Notes under the pieces: generated by a model
What the model was told of the DNA's origin: nothing
The model's database searches: none
Seen by the model: only the letters and a program-made list of their open reading frames with translations
Translations under genes and position numbers: made by a program
Assembly: GCA_030428835.1 (NCBI GenBank)
Contig: JAUIEP010000004.1
Span: 1-64,000 of the forward strand
Source of the DNA: Gammaproteobacteria bacterium
GTDB lineage: Bacteria; Pseudomonadota; Gammaproteobacteria; Pseudomonadales; Halieaceae
Reading direction: 5' to 3'
DNA: 64,000 nt
In this document: one piece after another, positions 1 through 8,211 of the stretch
Position numbering within the stretch: the first letter of the stretch is position 1
Layout of the letters: every line of letters begins with the position of its first letter

Positions 1-212
1 AGGAAGTTCGTGTCCAGGAACTGGTAGCCGACGAAACCGGCGGGTGTGTACTCGTTGTCGTCCAGTACGTCGATATCGACTGATGCCTCATAGGCTCCCG
101 CCCCGAGGTAGAAGCCATCGGCCCGGGCCCCGGCACTGAGCACACAGGCCAGCACCAGCATCCAGATCGCGGCCAGGGGGCGCCACCGGGCCCGCAGTAT
201 CGTTGCTCGCAT
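1..212 (-). CDS. Outer-membrane beta-barrel protein, N-terminal part (cut by window start)
   Basis: The reverse strand from 212 encodes a protein starting MRATILRARWRPLAA, with a basic N-terminus, a hydrophobic core (IWMLVLACVLS) and a likely signal-peptidase site at AGARA-DG. The mature start, DGFYLGAGAYEAS, followed by PAGFVGYQFLDTNF, resembles the first strands of small outer-membrane beta-barrels with alternating aromatic residues. A good ribosome-binding site (GAAAGGACT) lies just upstream of the ATG. Only about 70 codons are inside the window, so the family cannot be named further. The frame is divergent from rnr. Signal peptide and start are seen; the barrel fold is inferred. Confidence 0.6.
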   Translation of the reverse strand, partial: MRATILRARWRPLAAIWMLVLACVLSAGARADGFYLGAGAYEASVDIDVLDDNEYTPAGFVGYQFLDTNF

Positions 213-410
213 AGTCCTTTCTCCAACGTAGATTGGCTGTAGTGAATATCCGTGTCCCCGCGAAGACGCGCGTACCCCGTCCCGGCGGCGAGCCATGGCG
301 ATTGTAGACCATGTTCGGCACTGGCGAAGCATTGACCTTACCCAATGTGGTCTCTGGCGCGCCGGCGCCAGGCCGCCGCCGCCGGCGGCGAGGTTTGGGG
401 CATCCTCGCG

Positions 411-416
411 TATACT
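411..416 (+). promoter_or_regulatory. Candidate -10 box for rnr-rlmB
   Basis: TATACT lies 70 bases before the rnr start in the spacer after the divergent barrel gene. No convincing -35 hexamer is seen at 16-18 bases upstream, where the sequence is GC-rich. The rest of the 213-485 spacer shows no gene. Assignment rests on the hexamer and its position. Confidence 0.35.
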
Positions 417-485
417 AGGCCCCTCGGTCCCCTCGTGCATGCGATACGGCACACCGGGGACGACATTGACCAGGCGCCCTATCCT

Positions 486-2870
486 ATGCCCAAGAAAGGC
501 AAGATTGCCGATCCCCACGCCGAGCGCGAGGCCGCGCGGTACGACAGGCCCATTCCCAGCCGGGAGGTGATTCTCGAACTGCTCCACAAGGCGAAGAAGC
601 CGCTGCAGCAGAACAAGATCGCGAGCAAACTGGAACTGGCCGATCACGAGGAGGTGGAGGCGCTGGGCAAGCGCCTGCGCGCCATGGTGCGCGACGGCCA
701 GCTGCTGATCGACCGCAAGGGCGCGTATTGCCTGGTGGAGCGCATGGACCTCATCCGCTGCCGCGTGCAGGGGCACCGCGACGGCTATGGCTTCGCGATG
801 CGGCTGCCGCTGGGGCAGGCGGAGGGGGACGACATCTACCTCAGCGCGCGCCAGATGCACTTCGTGTTCGACGGCGACGAGGTCCTCGTGCAGGTCACGG
901 GCGAGGACCGCCGTGGGCGCCTGGAGGGCAAGGTCGTGGAGGTGCTGGAGCGCGGGGTGAGCGTCGTGGTCGGGCGCTACCAGGAGGAGAGCGGCATCGG
1001 CTTCGTGGTGCCCGACAACCAGCGCATCGCGCAGCAGATACTGATCCCGCCGAAGGAGAAGGGCAAGGCGAAGTCGGGCCAGATCGTGACGGCCCGCATC
1101 ACCGACTATCCCACGCGCAAGCTCGGGGCCAAGGGCAGCATCGAGGAGATTCTCGGCGACCACCTGGACCCGGGGCTCGAGATCGACATCGCCATCCGCG
1201 CCCACGGCATCCCGTACGAGTGGCCCGAGGCCGTCGTGGAGGAGGCGGGGCACCTGGAGGGTGAGCCGCGGGAGGCCGACAAGCAGTACCGCAAGGACCT
1301 GCGCAAGCTGCCCTTTGTCACCATCGACGGCGAGGACGCGAAGGACTTCGACGACGCCGTCTACTGCGAAAAGCGCCGCGGCGGCGGCTGGCGCCTGTGG
1401 GTGGCCATCGCCGACGTGTCGCACTACGTGCGCCCGGGCTCGGCGCTGGATGAGGAGGCCGCCAACCGCGGCAACTCGGTCTACTTCCCCGAGCGCGTCG
1501 TACCCATGTTGCCCGAGGCCCTGTCCAACGGGCTGTGTTCGCTGAAGCCGAAGGTCGATCGCCTCGCCATGGTGTGCGAGATGGACATCGGGATGGCGGG
1601 CAGTCTCGACAGCTATGTGTTCTTCGAGGCGGTCATACACTCCCACGCGCGCCTGACCTACACCCAGGTGGGCGAGGTGCTCGAACAGGGTCGCCACCCG
1701 AAGGTGCCGAAGGAGCGCGTGCCGGACCTGAAACGCCTGCACGCCCTGTACAAGGCCCTGCGCGCCGCGCGTGACAAGCGCGGCGCCATCGATTTCGAGA
1801 CGGTGGAAACGCGCATCATCTTCGACGCGCAGCGCAAGATCGACGCCATCGTGCCCGTGCACCGCAACGACGCGCACAAGCTGATCGAGGAGTGCATGCT
1901 CTGCGCCAACGTGGCCACGGCGCGCTTTTTTGAAGCGGCGCAACTGCCCATCCTGTACCGCGTGCACGAGGGGCCGACGGCGGAAAAGCTCGCGGGCCTG
2001 CGCCAGTTCCTCGGCGAGCTCGGTCTCGACCTGCGCGGCGGCGACAAACCGTCGCCGCTGGACTACCAGCGCCTGCTGCAACAGGTGGCGGACCGCGACG
2101 ATGCCCACGTGATCCAGACCATGCTGCTGCGTTCCCTGAGCCAGGCGGTGTACCAGTGCGACAACAAGGGGCACTTCGGCCTGCACTACGACGCCTACGC
2201 GCACTTCACCTCGCCCATCCGCCGCTACCCGGACCTGCTGGTGCACCGCGGCATTCGCCACCTGATCCGCAGCACGAGGAAGGTGGACGGGGTGCGGCGC
2301 ATCAAGGGTGCGAAGGCGCTGCCCGCGAGGCACATCTTCCCCTACGATCCGCCCGCCATGGCGGCGCACGGCGAGCACTGCTCCGGCACCGAGCGCCGCG
2401 CGGACGACGCCACCCGCGACGTGGACGCCTGGCTCAAGTGCGAGTACCTGCAGGAGCACGTCGGCGAGGAGTTCGACGGCGTGATCGCCGCGGTCACCGG
2501 GTTCGGCCTGTTCGTGGAACTGAAAGACCTCTATATCGAGGGCCTCGTGCATGTCACCGCGCTGCCCGGTGACTACTACCATTTCGACAAGGCGCGCCAG
2601 CGCCTCACCGGGGAGCGCTCGGGCCGCAGCTTCCAGCTCGGCGGCGCCGTGCGGGTGCAGGTGGCGCGGGTTGATCTCGACGACAAGAAGATCGACCTGG
2701 AGCTGATCGACGCCAGCCCGCCGCGCAAGGCCAAGGGCGGCAAGTCGGACTCCGCGAAGCCGTCGAAGGGCGGCAAGGGCGCGAAAGGCAAGTCCGCGAA
2801 GAACGGGTCGGCGAAAAACAAGGCGCCCGGCAAGAAGGGGCGTCGCACCGGCATGCGCCGGCGGCACTGA
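486..2870 (+). CDS. rnr: Ribonuclease R
   Basis: A 3'-5' exoribonuclease that degrades structured RNA and helps in rRNA and mRNA quality control in the cytoplasm. The 794-residue product (E. coli 813) has an N-terminal winged-helix segment (SREVILELLHKAKKPL), cold-shock domains, and an RNB catalytic domain whose metal-binding aspartates are visible as DGEDAKDFDD at residues 281-290. It ends with an S1 domain (FDGVIAAVTGFGLFVEL) and a Lys/Gly/Ser-rich basic tail typical of RNase R. The start at 486 (MPKKGKIADP) matches the family; the frame is open further upstream to 345, but that extension looks non-coding. The stop overlaps the rlmB start by one base, so the two are translationally coupled, as in many gammaproteobacteria. 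Confidence 0.96.
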   Translation: MPKKGKIADPHAEREAARYDRPIPSREVILELLHKAKKPLQQNKIASKLELADHEEVEALGKRLRAMVRDGQLLIDRKGAYCLVERMDLIRCRVQGHRDGYGFAMRLPLGQAEGDDIYLSARQMHFVFDGDEVLVQVTGEDRRGRLEGKVVEVLERGVSVVVGRYQEESGIGFVVPDNQRIAQQILIPPKEKGKAKSGQIVTARITDYPTRKLGAKGSIEEILGDHLDPGLEIDIAIRAHGIPYEWPEAVVEEAGHLEGEPREADKQYRKDLRKLPFVTIDGEDAKDFDDAVYCEKRRGGGWRLWVAIADVSHYVRPGSALDEEAANRGNSVYFPERVVPMLPEALSNGLCSLKPKVDRLAMVCEMDIGMAGSLDSYVFFEAVIHSHARLTYTQVGEVLEQGRHPKVPKERVPDLKRLHALYKALRAARDKRGAIDFETVETRIIFDAQRKIDAIVPVHRNDAHKLIEECMLCANVATARFFEAAQLPILYRVHEGPTAEKLAGLRQFLGELGLDLRGGDKPSPLDYQRLLQQVADRDDAHVIQTMLLRSLSQAVYQCDNKGHFGLHYDAYAHFTSPIRRYPDLLVHRGIRHLIRSTRKVDGVRRIKGAKALPARHIFPYDPPAMAAHGEHCSGTERRADDATRDVDAWLKCEYLQEHVGEEFDGVIAAVTGFGLFVELKDLYIEGLVHVTALPGDYYHFDKARQRLTGERSGRSFQLGGAVRVQVARVDLDDKKIDLELIDASPPRKAKGGKSDSAKPSKGGKGAKGKSAKNGSAKNKAPGKKGRRTGMRRRH

Positions 2871-3619
2871 TGGCGGAGTGCGTGTACGGCCTGCACGCCG
2901 TGGCGAGCCTGCTGCGCAACCGGCCGCAGCAGGTGCAAAGGCTCCTCCTGCAGGCGGGCCGTCGCGATGGGCGCGTGGCGGAACTCGCGGAACTGGCCGA
3001 CGGCGCGGGTGTGGCGGTGGAACGGTTGCCGCGGGCGGAACTCGACGCACTCGTGGACGGCCGCCACCAGGGCGTCGTTGCCGAGGTGGCGGCCGCGCGC
3101 GCCACCGGCGGCGAGTCGCGCTGGTCGGAGCAGGAGCTGCTCGAGCGGCTCGCGGACATCGCCGATCCCCTGCTGCTCGTACTGGACGGCGTGACGGACC
3201 CGCACAACCTCGGTGCCTGCCTGCGCAGCGCGGATGCCGCGGGGGTGACCGCCGTGGTCGTGCCCAGGGACAAGTCGGCGGACCTGACCGCCGCCGTGCG
3301 CAAGGTGGCCTGTGGTGCCGCCGAGACCGTGCCGTTTGTTCGCGTGACCAACCTCAGCCGCTTCCTGAAGGCGCTGAAGGCGCGCGGAGTGTGGCTGTTC
3401 GGGGCCGCCGGAGATGCCGAAAAGTCCATATACGATAGTGACTTGCGTGGCCCGGCGGCGCTGGTGATGGGTGCGGAGGGGGCGGGGCTGCGGCGCCTGA
3501 CGCGCGAGGCCTGCGATGTGCTGGTCAACCTGCCCATGGCAGGCCAGGTGAGCAGCCTGAACGTCTCCGTGGCCACGGGCGTGTGCCTGTTCGAGGCGGT
3601 GCGCCAGCGGCGGGGGTGA
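2870..3619 (+). CDS. rlmB: 23S rRNA (guanosine-2251-2'-O)-methyltransferase RlmB
   Basis: A SPOUT-class methyltransferase that uses S-adenosylmethionine to methylate G2251 in the P-loop of 23S rRNA. The 249-residue protein (E. coli 243) has the N-terminal substrate-binding segment (VYGLHAVASLLRN). The trefoil-knot motifs follow: LDGVTDPHNLGACLRSADA near residue 105, VMGAEGAGLRRL near 200 and NLPMAGQVSSLNVSVATG near 220. The ATG shares one base with the rnr stop codon (TGATG), indicating a two-gene operon. A repeat-rich spacer follows it. Confidence 0.95.
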   Translation: MAECVYGLHAVASLLRNRPQQVQRLLLQAGRRDGRVAELAELADGAGVAVERLPRAELDALVDGRHQGVVAEVAAARATGGESRWSEQELLERLADIADPLLLVLDGVTDPHNLGACLRSADAAGVTAVVVPRDKSADLTAAVRKVACGAAETVPFVRVTNLSRFLKALKARGVWLFGAAGDAEKSIYDSDLRGPAALVMGAEGAGLRRLTREACDVLVNLPMAGQVSSLNVSVATGVCLFEAVRQRRG

Positions 3620-3667
3620 GGCCGGCCAGGACAGTACGCCCCAAAAAACGCCAGGAATAACCGCGCC

Positions 3668-3802
3668 CTGTGGGGTCGAATTCATTCGACCGCGTGGCGT
3701 AGCCACGCCCTCCCGGCCTGGCGGGCCGCGCCCGCTGGTCGAATGAATTCGACCCCACATGCAAAAATGCGGTGCCGCGGGTTAAGCAGCGCGACCCCAC
3801 AG
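3668..3802. repeat. REP-like palindromic repeat element, copy 1
   Basis: Two 22-base arms at 3670-3691 and 3737-3758 are perfect reverse complements. Each arm is itself a near-palindrome (GGTCGAAT-TC-ATTCGACC). Between them lies a 7-bp perfect hairpin (GCGTGGC-GTA-GCCACGC). A further GACCCCACAG at 3793-3802 is the reverse complement of the outer CTGTGGGGTC at 3668-3677. A diverged second copy lies at 6131-6221. The structure resembles REP/BIME elements mobilised by Y1-type (RAYT) transposases, though no such gene is in the window. It fills most of the gap between rlmB and the rpsF promoter. Confidence 0.75.
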
Positions 3803-3828
3803 GGGTAGAGATAGCCCTCGCTGCCATC

Positions 3829-3857
3829 TTGTCACCCCCACCCAAAATCCCTATACT
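3829..3857 (+). promoter_or_regulatory. Sigma-70 promoter of the rpsF-rpsR-rplI operon
   Basis: TTGTCA (3829-3834) and TATACT (3852-3857) are separated by exactly 17 bases, close to the sigma-70 consensus. This predicts a transcript starting near 3864 with a leader of about 90 bases before rpsF. It is one of the clearest promoters in the window. Confidence 0.75.
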
Positions 3858-3904
3858 GCGCCCCCTTAAAATCCAGCCGGCCCCCACGGGGCGCCGGATC
3901 TCCT

Positions 3905-3929
3905 TGCCACACCGCCTGGACGGGTGGCA
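3905..3929 (+). promoter_or_regulatory. rpsF leader hairpin, candidate S6:S18-binding autoregulatory motif
   Basis: In the leader, TGCCAC (3905-3910) pairs with GTGGCA (3924-3929). Inside, an unpaired ACCG on the 5' side is followed by CC-TGGAC-GG. A stem with a CCG-containing bulge just upstream of the rpsF ribosome-binding site (AAGGAG, 3939-3944) resembles the conserved leader motif bound by the S6:S18 complex in many bacteria, which represses its own translation. The pairing is seen; the regulatory role is inferred. Confidence 0.5.
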
Positions 3930-3953
3930 TTAACCCACAAGGAGCCTCTTCGT

Positions 3954-4409
3954 ATGCGACATTACGAGATCGTCTTCATGGTCCATCCGGACCAGTCTGA
4001 GCAAGTGCCCGGCATGATCGAGCGCTATACCACCACCATCAAGGGCGATGGTGGCCAGGTTCACCGCCTGGAGGACTGGGGTCGCCGCCAGCTGGCCTAC
4101 CCCATCAACAAGATTCACAAGGCACACTACGTGCTGATGAACGTCGAGGCCTCGCAGCAGGCCATGGACGACCTGGCCACAACCTTCCGTTACAACGACG
4201 CGGTCATCCGCAACCTCGTTATCCGCCGCGACGAGCCGGTGAGCGAGGAGTCCTTCATCATGAAGGCGGAGAAGGAAAACCGCGAGCGCAAGAGCCGCTA
4301 CGAGGAGCGCCAGGCTGCGGAGGCCGCGCGCGCCGAGAGGGAGGAAGCCTCCAGCGATAACGACAAGGCCGACGCCGCTGAGTCCACCGAGGAGGCCGAG
4401 GAGGAGTAA
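3954..4409 (+). CDS. rpsF: 30S ribosomal protein S6
   Basis: Binds 16S rRNA as a heterodimer with S18 in the platform of the small subunit. The start at 3954 ([18 protein letters not shown]) is set by the AAGGAG at 3939-3944 and by the family N-terminus; the frame is open for ten more codons upstream, but these do not belong to S6. The core ([26 protein letters not shown]) is conserved. The 151-residue product carries a long acidic C-terminal tail ending in AEEE, like the glutamate tail that RimK extends in other gammaproteobacteria. It is first in a ribosomal operon with rpsR. Confidence 0.97.
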   Translation: MRHYEIVFMVHPDQSEQVPGMIERYTTTIKGDGGQVHRLEDWGRRQLAYPINKIHKAHYVLMNVEASQQAMDDLATTFRYNDAVIRNLVIRRDEPVSEESFIMKAEKENRERKSRYEERQAAEAARAEREEASSDNDKADAAESTEEAEEE

Positions 4410-4450
4410 CCCTCCCGCCGCCACGACAACGTTTCGTAAGGAGTATTTCC

Positions 4451-4678
4451 ATGGCCCGTTTTTTCCGTCGCCGCAAGTTCTGCCGTTTCACAGCCGAGGG
4501 CACCAAGGAGATCGATTACAAGGATCTCGAGACCCTGAAGGCGTACGTTTCCGAAACAGGCAAGATCGTGCCGAGCCGTATCACAGGTACCAAGGCCCGT
4601 TACCAGCGCCAGTTGGCCACCGCCATCAAGCGCGCGCGTTTCCTCGCCCTGCTGCCCTACACGGACCAGCACAAGTAA
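4451..4678 (+). CDS. rpsR: 30S ribosomal protein S18
   Basis: The S6 partner in the 30S platform. The 75-residue protein equals the E. coli length, starts [14 protein letters not shown] and contains [19 protein letters not shown] and the basic [19 protein letters not shown] segment. A strong AAGGAG lies at 4438-4443, 8 bases before the ATG. It follows rpsF by 41 bases and is followed by a membrane-protein gene and rplI. Confidence 0.97.
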   Translation: MARFFRRRKFCRFTAEGTKEIDYKDLETLKAYVSETGKIVPSRITGTKARYQRQLATAIKRARFLALLPYTDQHK

Positions 4679-4717
4679 GCGTGTTATGAGCGCCGCGCGC
4701 GCAGTCCGGAGGCTCTT

Positions 4718-5617
4718 GTGAGGATCCTTGCGGAGTTCGCGATGCGCGGTCGCCTGCAGGCGCTGTTTCTGGCAGTGGCCGGTGCAGGCAGTGTGTTGTT
4801 TTGCTGGATCAGCGCCGCGATCATCGCGCTGGTCACCCTGCGCAAGGGCGCGGGGGAGGGGCTCTGGCTGTTGCTGTGGGCCCTGTTGCCGGCGGGGACC
4901 GTCGCTTTCGTCTTTGGCGACAGTGGTCCCCTCGCCCTGTTGCTCGCCACGACCGCCCTGGCCCTGGTGCTGCGGTATACGGTGAGCCTCTCGCTGACCG
5001 TGCTGGTCGCGACGGGCATTGCCGTGGTGGCCGGGCTGGCGACACTCTTGTTCGGCGAGGCGTACCTAGCCCAGATGGTCGACATGTTCGACCAGTTTCT
5101 CGGCAGCCTGGAGGAGACTTACTTCCAGGACCGTGAAACGGCGGTGCAACTGCCGCGGCCGGTACCCGTGCAGATCGCGGGTATGCTGGGCGCGGGTACG
5201 GCCACCATGGGGGTGCTGTGCCTGCTGCTGGCGCGCTACTGGCAGGCGGCGCTGTACAACCCGGGCGGTTTCGGCGCGGAGTTCCGCGCACTGCGTTACC
5301 CCGTGGGAGTCAGCGGGGCGCTGGTGCTGGCGGGCCTGGTGGCAGCGACGCTGGGCCTTGCCTATCGCACCTGGGCGATGATGTTTTTCATCCCCCTGAG
5401 TTTCGCGGGCCTGGCACTGGTGCATGCCCGCGCGGCGAGCCGCGGTAGCAGCAGCGGGTGGTTGAGCGTGTTTTACGTCGCCTGGGTCGTGTTCGACCCG
5501 GTGAAACTCGTGGTGGTGATGTTTGCCATAGCGGACAGCTGGTTCAATTTTCGCCAGCGCTGGGGCGGACCGGGCGGTCCGCCCGCGAACGACGGGCGGC
5601 GCGACGACACTGGCTAA
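4718..5617 (+). CDS. YybS-like (DUF2232) multi-pass membrane protein
   Basis: A 299-residue inner-membrane protein with about eight hydrophobic segments (for example LQALFLAVAGAGSVLFCW, LWLLLWALLPAGTVAFVF and LVLAGLVAATLGLAY) and short polar loops, ending in a Gly/Asp/Arg-rich tail. A gene of this type between rpsR and rplI is common in Pseudomonas-like bacteria and belongs to the YybS/DUF2232 group, whose role is unknown. The GTG start at 4718 is preceded by GGAGG (4708-4712). Its place inside the ribosomal operon suggests co-transcription. Topology is seen; the family name rests on context and length. Confidence 0.7.
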   Translation: MRILAEFAMRGRLQALFLAVAGAGSVLFCWISAAIIALVTLRKGAGEGLWLLLWALLPAGTVAFVFGDSGPLALLLATTALALVLRYTVSLSLTVLVATGIAVVAGLATLLFGEAYLAQMVDMFDQFLGSLEETYFQDRETAVQLPRPVPVQIAGMLGAGTATMGVLCLLLARYWQAALYNPGGFGAEFRALRYPVGVSGALVLAGLVAATLGLAYRTWAMMFFIPLSFAGLALVHARAASRGSSSGWLSVFYVAWVVFDPVKLVVVMFAIADSWFNFRQRWGGPGGPPANDGRRDDTG

Positions 5618-5659
5618 AGATTTGATGAATGGGGGTCTTCCCCACAAGAGGACAAAACG

Positions 5660-6109
5660 ATGGAAGTCATATTGCTGGAAAACATCAGCAACCTGGGCAA
5701 CCTGGGTGATACCGTGAAGGTCAAGGCCGGCTTCGGCCGCAATTACCTCATCCCCCAGGGCAAGGCTGTGCCCGCGAACGAGGCCAACACGGCCGAGTTC
5801 GAGGCGCGCCGCGCTGAACTCGAGGCCGCGGCCGCGACCCAGCTCGCACAGGCCGAGGCCCGCGTCGAGGCAATCAACGCGCTGGGTACCGTGACCATCA
5901 CCGCCAAGGCCGGCGAAGAGGGCAAGCTGTTCGGCTCCGTCGGCACCCGCGACATCGCCGATGCGGTTGTCGCTGCGGGTTGCGAGATCGACAAGTCCGA
6001 GGTGCGCCTGCCCGAGGGCGCGCTGCGTGAGTTGGGCGAGTACGAGATCGCCATACAGGTGCACGGCGACGTGTCGGGCATGATTCTATTGGCGGTTGTT
6101 GCCGAGTAA
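5660..6109 (+). CDS. rplI: 50S ribosomal protein L9
   Basis: A two-domain protein of the large-subunit L1 stalk base that helps hold the reading frame. Its 149 residues match the E. coli length. The N-terminal domain [19 protein letters not shown] followed by [17 protein letters not shown] is diagnostic. The connecting helix is Ala/Glu-rich ([19 protein letters not shown]), and the C-terminal RNA-binding domain contains [17 protein letters not shown] good ribosome-binding site (AGAGGA) precedes the ATG. It is the last gene of the rpsF operon, and a REP-like element follows it directly. Confidence 0.97.
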   Translation: MEVILLENISNLGNLGDTVKVKAGFGRNYLIPQGKAVPANEANTAEFEARRAELEAAAATQLAQAEARVEAINALGTVTITAKAGEEGKLFGSVGTRDIADAVVAAGCEIDKSEVRLPEGALRELGEYEIAIQVHGDVSGMILLAVVAE

Positions 6110-6130
6110 ACGCGTCTTCAGCACGCACCA

Positions 6131-6221
6131 CTGTGGGGTCGAATATATTCGACCAGATCGGGCGCCCTGCCTGCATCGCTGTCAGGCCGCACCGCGAGGT
6201 CGAATGAATGTGACCCCACAG
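6131..6221. repeat. REP-like palindromic repeat element, copy 2
   Basis: The 24-base arms at 6131-6154 (beginning CTGTGGGGTCGAAT) and 6198-6221 (ending GACCCCACAG) are reverse complements with four mismatches. They share the outer CTGTGGGGTCGAAT and inner ATTCGACC blocks with the copy at 3668-3802, while the central segments differ. It lies between the rplI stop and dnaB, where it could act as a transcript-end structure. Two copies 2.4 kb apart, both in spacers, point to a dispersed family. Confidence 0.75.
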
Positions 6222-6309
6222 TGAACGCTGCGCTTATTTTCCCGCAGCTTCCTTCTATCACCCCCGCAAATCCGTTAACCTGAACGGCCCTGTTGCGATA
6301 CGCGTAGAC

Positions 6310-7716
6310 ATGGCCGACCCCGAAATTCCCAGCAACGTATCCGAGCTGCCCTTCGCCGCGGACGGCGACATCGCGCGCATCAAGATGCAGCCGCACTCGA
6401 TAGAGGCGGAACAGTCGGTGCTGGGTGGCCTGCTGCTGTCGGGCGACGACTGGGATGCCGTGTCGGAGGCGGTCACGGCGGGCGACTTCTACCGGCCAGC
6501 GCACCGCATGATCTTCCGCCAGGTCCAGCAACTCGCCGAGGGGCTTGAGCCCATCGACGTGATCACCGTGGCGGACAAGCTGGAGGCCCGTGGTGAGCTC
6601 GAGGCGGCGGGCGGGCTGGCCTACCTCGCCGAGCTGGCGCAGAACACCCCCTCCGCGTCCAACATCCGCGCCTACGCCGAGGTGGTGCGCGAGCGCGCGG
6701 GCCTGCGCAAGCTGATCGGGGCGGCCCAGGAGATCGCCGAGAGCGGCTTCAACCCGGAGGGGCGCAGCTCGAACGAGCTGATCGCCGAGGCCGAGGCGCG
6801 CATCATGCAGATCGCGGAGGAGGGCCCCAAGGCGGGCGGGCCACAGGCCGTGAACCCCCTGCTCAAGGGCGCCATCAAGCGCATCGAGGAGCTGTACCAG
6901 GCCGGCGGCGACATCACCGGCCTCACGACGGGGTTTACGCAGCTCGACCGCATGACCTCCGGCCTGCAGGAGTCGGACCTCGTCATCGTCGCGGGCCGGC
7001 CCTCCATGGGTAAGACGAGTTTCGCGATGAACCTGGTGGAGAACGCGGTGCTGGCGCAGGACAAGCCCGTGCTGGTATTCAGCATGGAGATGCCCGCGCA
7101 GCAACTGATCATCCGGCTGCTGTCCTCCATCGGCCGCATTGACCAGACGCGCATCCGCAACGGCAAGCTGGAACAGGAGGACTGGCCGAAGCTCTCGGCC
7201 GCGATGAACAAGCTGAAGGACGTCCCGCTGCTGATTGACGACACACCGGCCCTGACCCCGGCCGAGGTGCGCAGCCGCGCGCGCCGCGTGTACCGCGAGC
7301 ACGGTGGCCTGGCGATGATCATGGTGGACTACCTGCAGCTCATGCGGGTGGCGGGCGCCTCCGAGGGGCGCACGGCCGAGATCTCGGAGATCTCGCGCAG
7401 CCTGAAGGCCGTGGCGAAGGAATTCAGCGTACCCATGGTGGCGCTGTCACAGCTCAATCGCGCGCTGGAGCAGCGCCCGAACAAGCGCCCGGTCAACTCC
7501 GACCTGCGCGAGTCCGGCGCCATCGAGCAGGACGCCGACGTGATCATGTTCATCTACCGCGACGAGGTTTACCACGAGGAGTCCCCCGACAAGGGTACGG
7601 CGGAGATCATCATCGGCAAGCAGCGCAACGGGCCGATCGGCACGGCGCGGTTGGCGTTTATCGGGGAGTACACCCGGTTTGAGAACCTGGCTACCGGGGG
7701 GTTTGATGATTATTGA
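6310..7716 (+). CDS. dnaB: Replicative DNA helicase DnaB
   Basis: The hexameric 5'-3' helicase that unwinds DNA at the fork. The 468-residue protein (E. coli 471) has the N-terminal primase-interacting helical domain (PHSIEAEQSVLGGLLLSGDD), a linker helix and a RecA-like motor. The Walker A loop is GRPSMGKTS at residues 229-237, the Walker B region is MIMVDYLQLM, and LSQLNRALEQRPNKRPVNSD and DLRESGAIEQDADVI are typical. Its placement after rplI is the usual gammaproteobacterial order. The helicase-loader-like and DnaT-like genes downstream on the other strand are possible partners. Confidence 0.97.
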   Translation: MADPEIPSNVSELPFAADGDIARIKMQPHSIEAEQSVLGGLLLSGDDWDAVSEAVTAGDFYRPAHRMIFRQVQQLAEGLEPIDVITVADKLEARGELEAAGGLAYLAELAQNTPSASNIRAYAEVVRERAGLRKLIGAAQEIAESGFNPEGRSSNELIAEAEARIMQIAEEGPKAGGPQAVNPLLKGAIKRIEELYQAGGDITGLTTGFTQLDRMTSGLQESDLVIVAGRPSMGKTSFAMNLVENAVLAQDKPVLVFSMEMPAQQLIIRLLSSIGRIDQTRIRNGKLEQEDWPKLSAAMNKLKDVPLLIDDTPALTPAEVRSRARRVYREHGGLAMIMVDYLQLMRVAGASEGRTAEISEISRSLKAVAKEFSVPMVALSQLNRALEQRPNKRPVNSDLRESGAIEQDADVIMFIYRDEVYHEESPDKGTAEIIIGKQRNGPIGTARLAFIGEYTRFENLATGGFDDY

Positions 7717-7778
7717 TCGCTCGGTCCCCTGCGCGATTGCTCGTTAACCGTTCCGGAGCCTCAAACTGCCCAACTCAT

Positions 7779-8163
7779 CGTCATTCCCGCGAAGGCGGGA
7801 ATCCAGCGAATCACAAGACGATGTTGCCCCAAAGGTCTTCCCATTCGGGATTACTTCTCTCTATCAGTCTCAGCTTCCATGCCCGCACCCACTTTTTGAT
7901 TTGCTTCTCCCGGGTTATCGCGGAGTACATGTCGCTGTGAAGTTCATAGTAGACCAGTAATGTCACGCCATATCGTGAAGTGAAGTCGCTCCCGCATTGT
8001 TCACGATGTTGCCATATCCGCCGCACAAGGTTGCTGGTCACCCCTATGTAGAGCGTACTGTTACGTTTGTTTGTGATGATGTAGACCGCAGGTTGCATGT
8101 TCCATTTGACTAGGAGTTCGGACGGCTGGAACGTACTGGATTCCCGCCTTCGCGGGAATGACG
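7779..8163. mobile_element. GIY-YIG gene cassette bounded by perfect 28-bp inverted repeats
   Basis: The 28 bases at 7779-7806 (core ATTCCCGCGAAGGCGGGAAT) recur as an exact reverse complement at 8136-8163. Each end is itself a hairpin (ATTCCCGC-GAAG-GCGGGAAT). The only gene inside the 385-bp unit is a 95-codon GIY-YIG nuclease on the minus strand. The terminal sequence looks like the short ATTCCC-n-GGGAAT repeats dispersed in many proteobacterial genomes (dRS3/NEMIS-like). The unit lies in the spacer between convergent dnaB and the lambda-P-like gene. No target-site duplication could be assigned with confidence. Mobility is inferred. Confidence 0.6.
7811..8098 (-). CDS. GIY-YIG nuclease family protein
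   Basis: A single-domain 95-residue protein of the small GIY-YIG endonuclease group. The motif is VYIITNKRNSTLYIGV, with the second element YIG at residues 17-19, followed by SNLVRRIWQH. The downstream AITREKQIKKW supplies the conserved Glu near residue 64, and the protein ends with the usual RSNPEWEDLW. The expected catalytic residues (Tyr, Arg, His, Glu) appear present. No DNA-binding domain is attached. Such proteins are often annotated as putative endonucleases of unknown role. The gene sits wholly between two 28-bp inverted repeats and is markedly less GC-rich than its neighbours, which suggests transfer. Confidence 0.85.
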   Translation of the reverse strand: MQPAVYIITNKRNSTLYIGVTSNLVRRIWQHREQCGSDFTSRYGVTLLVYYELHSDMYSAITREKQIKKWVRAWKLRLIERSNPEWEDLWGNIVL

Positions 8164-8211
8164 ATGCCTGGGTTGGATGGATTTTGCCCGGTTTGGGGTG
8201 AAACCTGTAGC

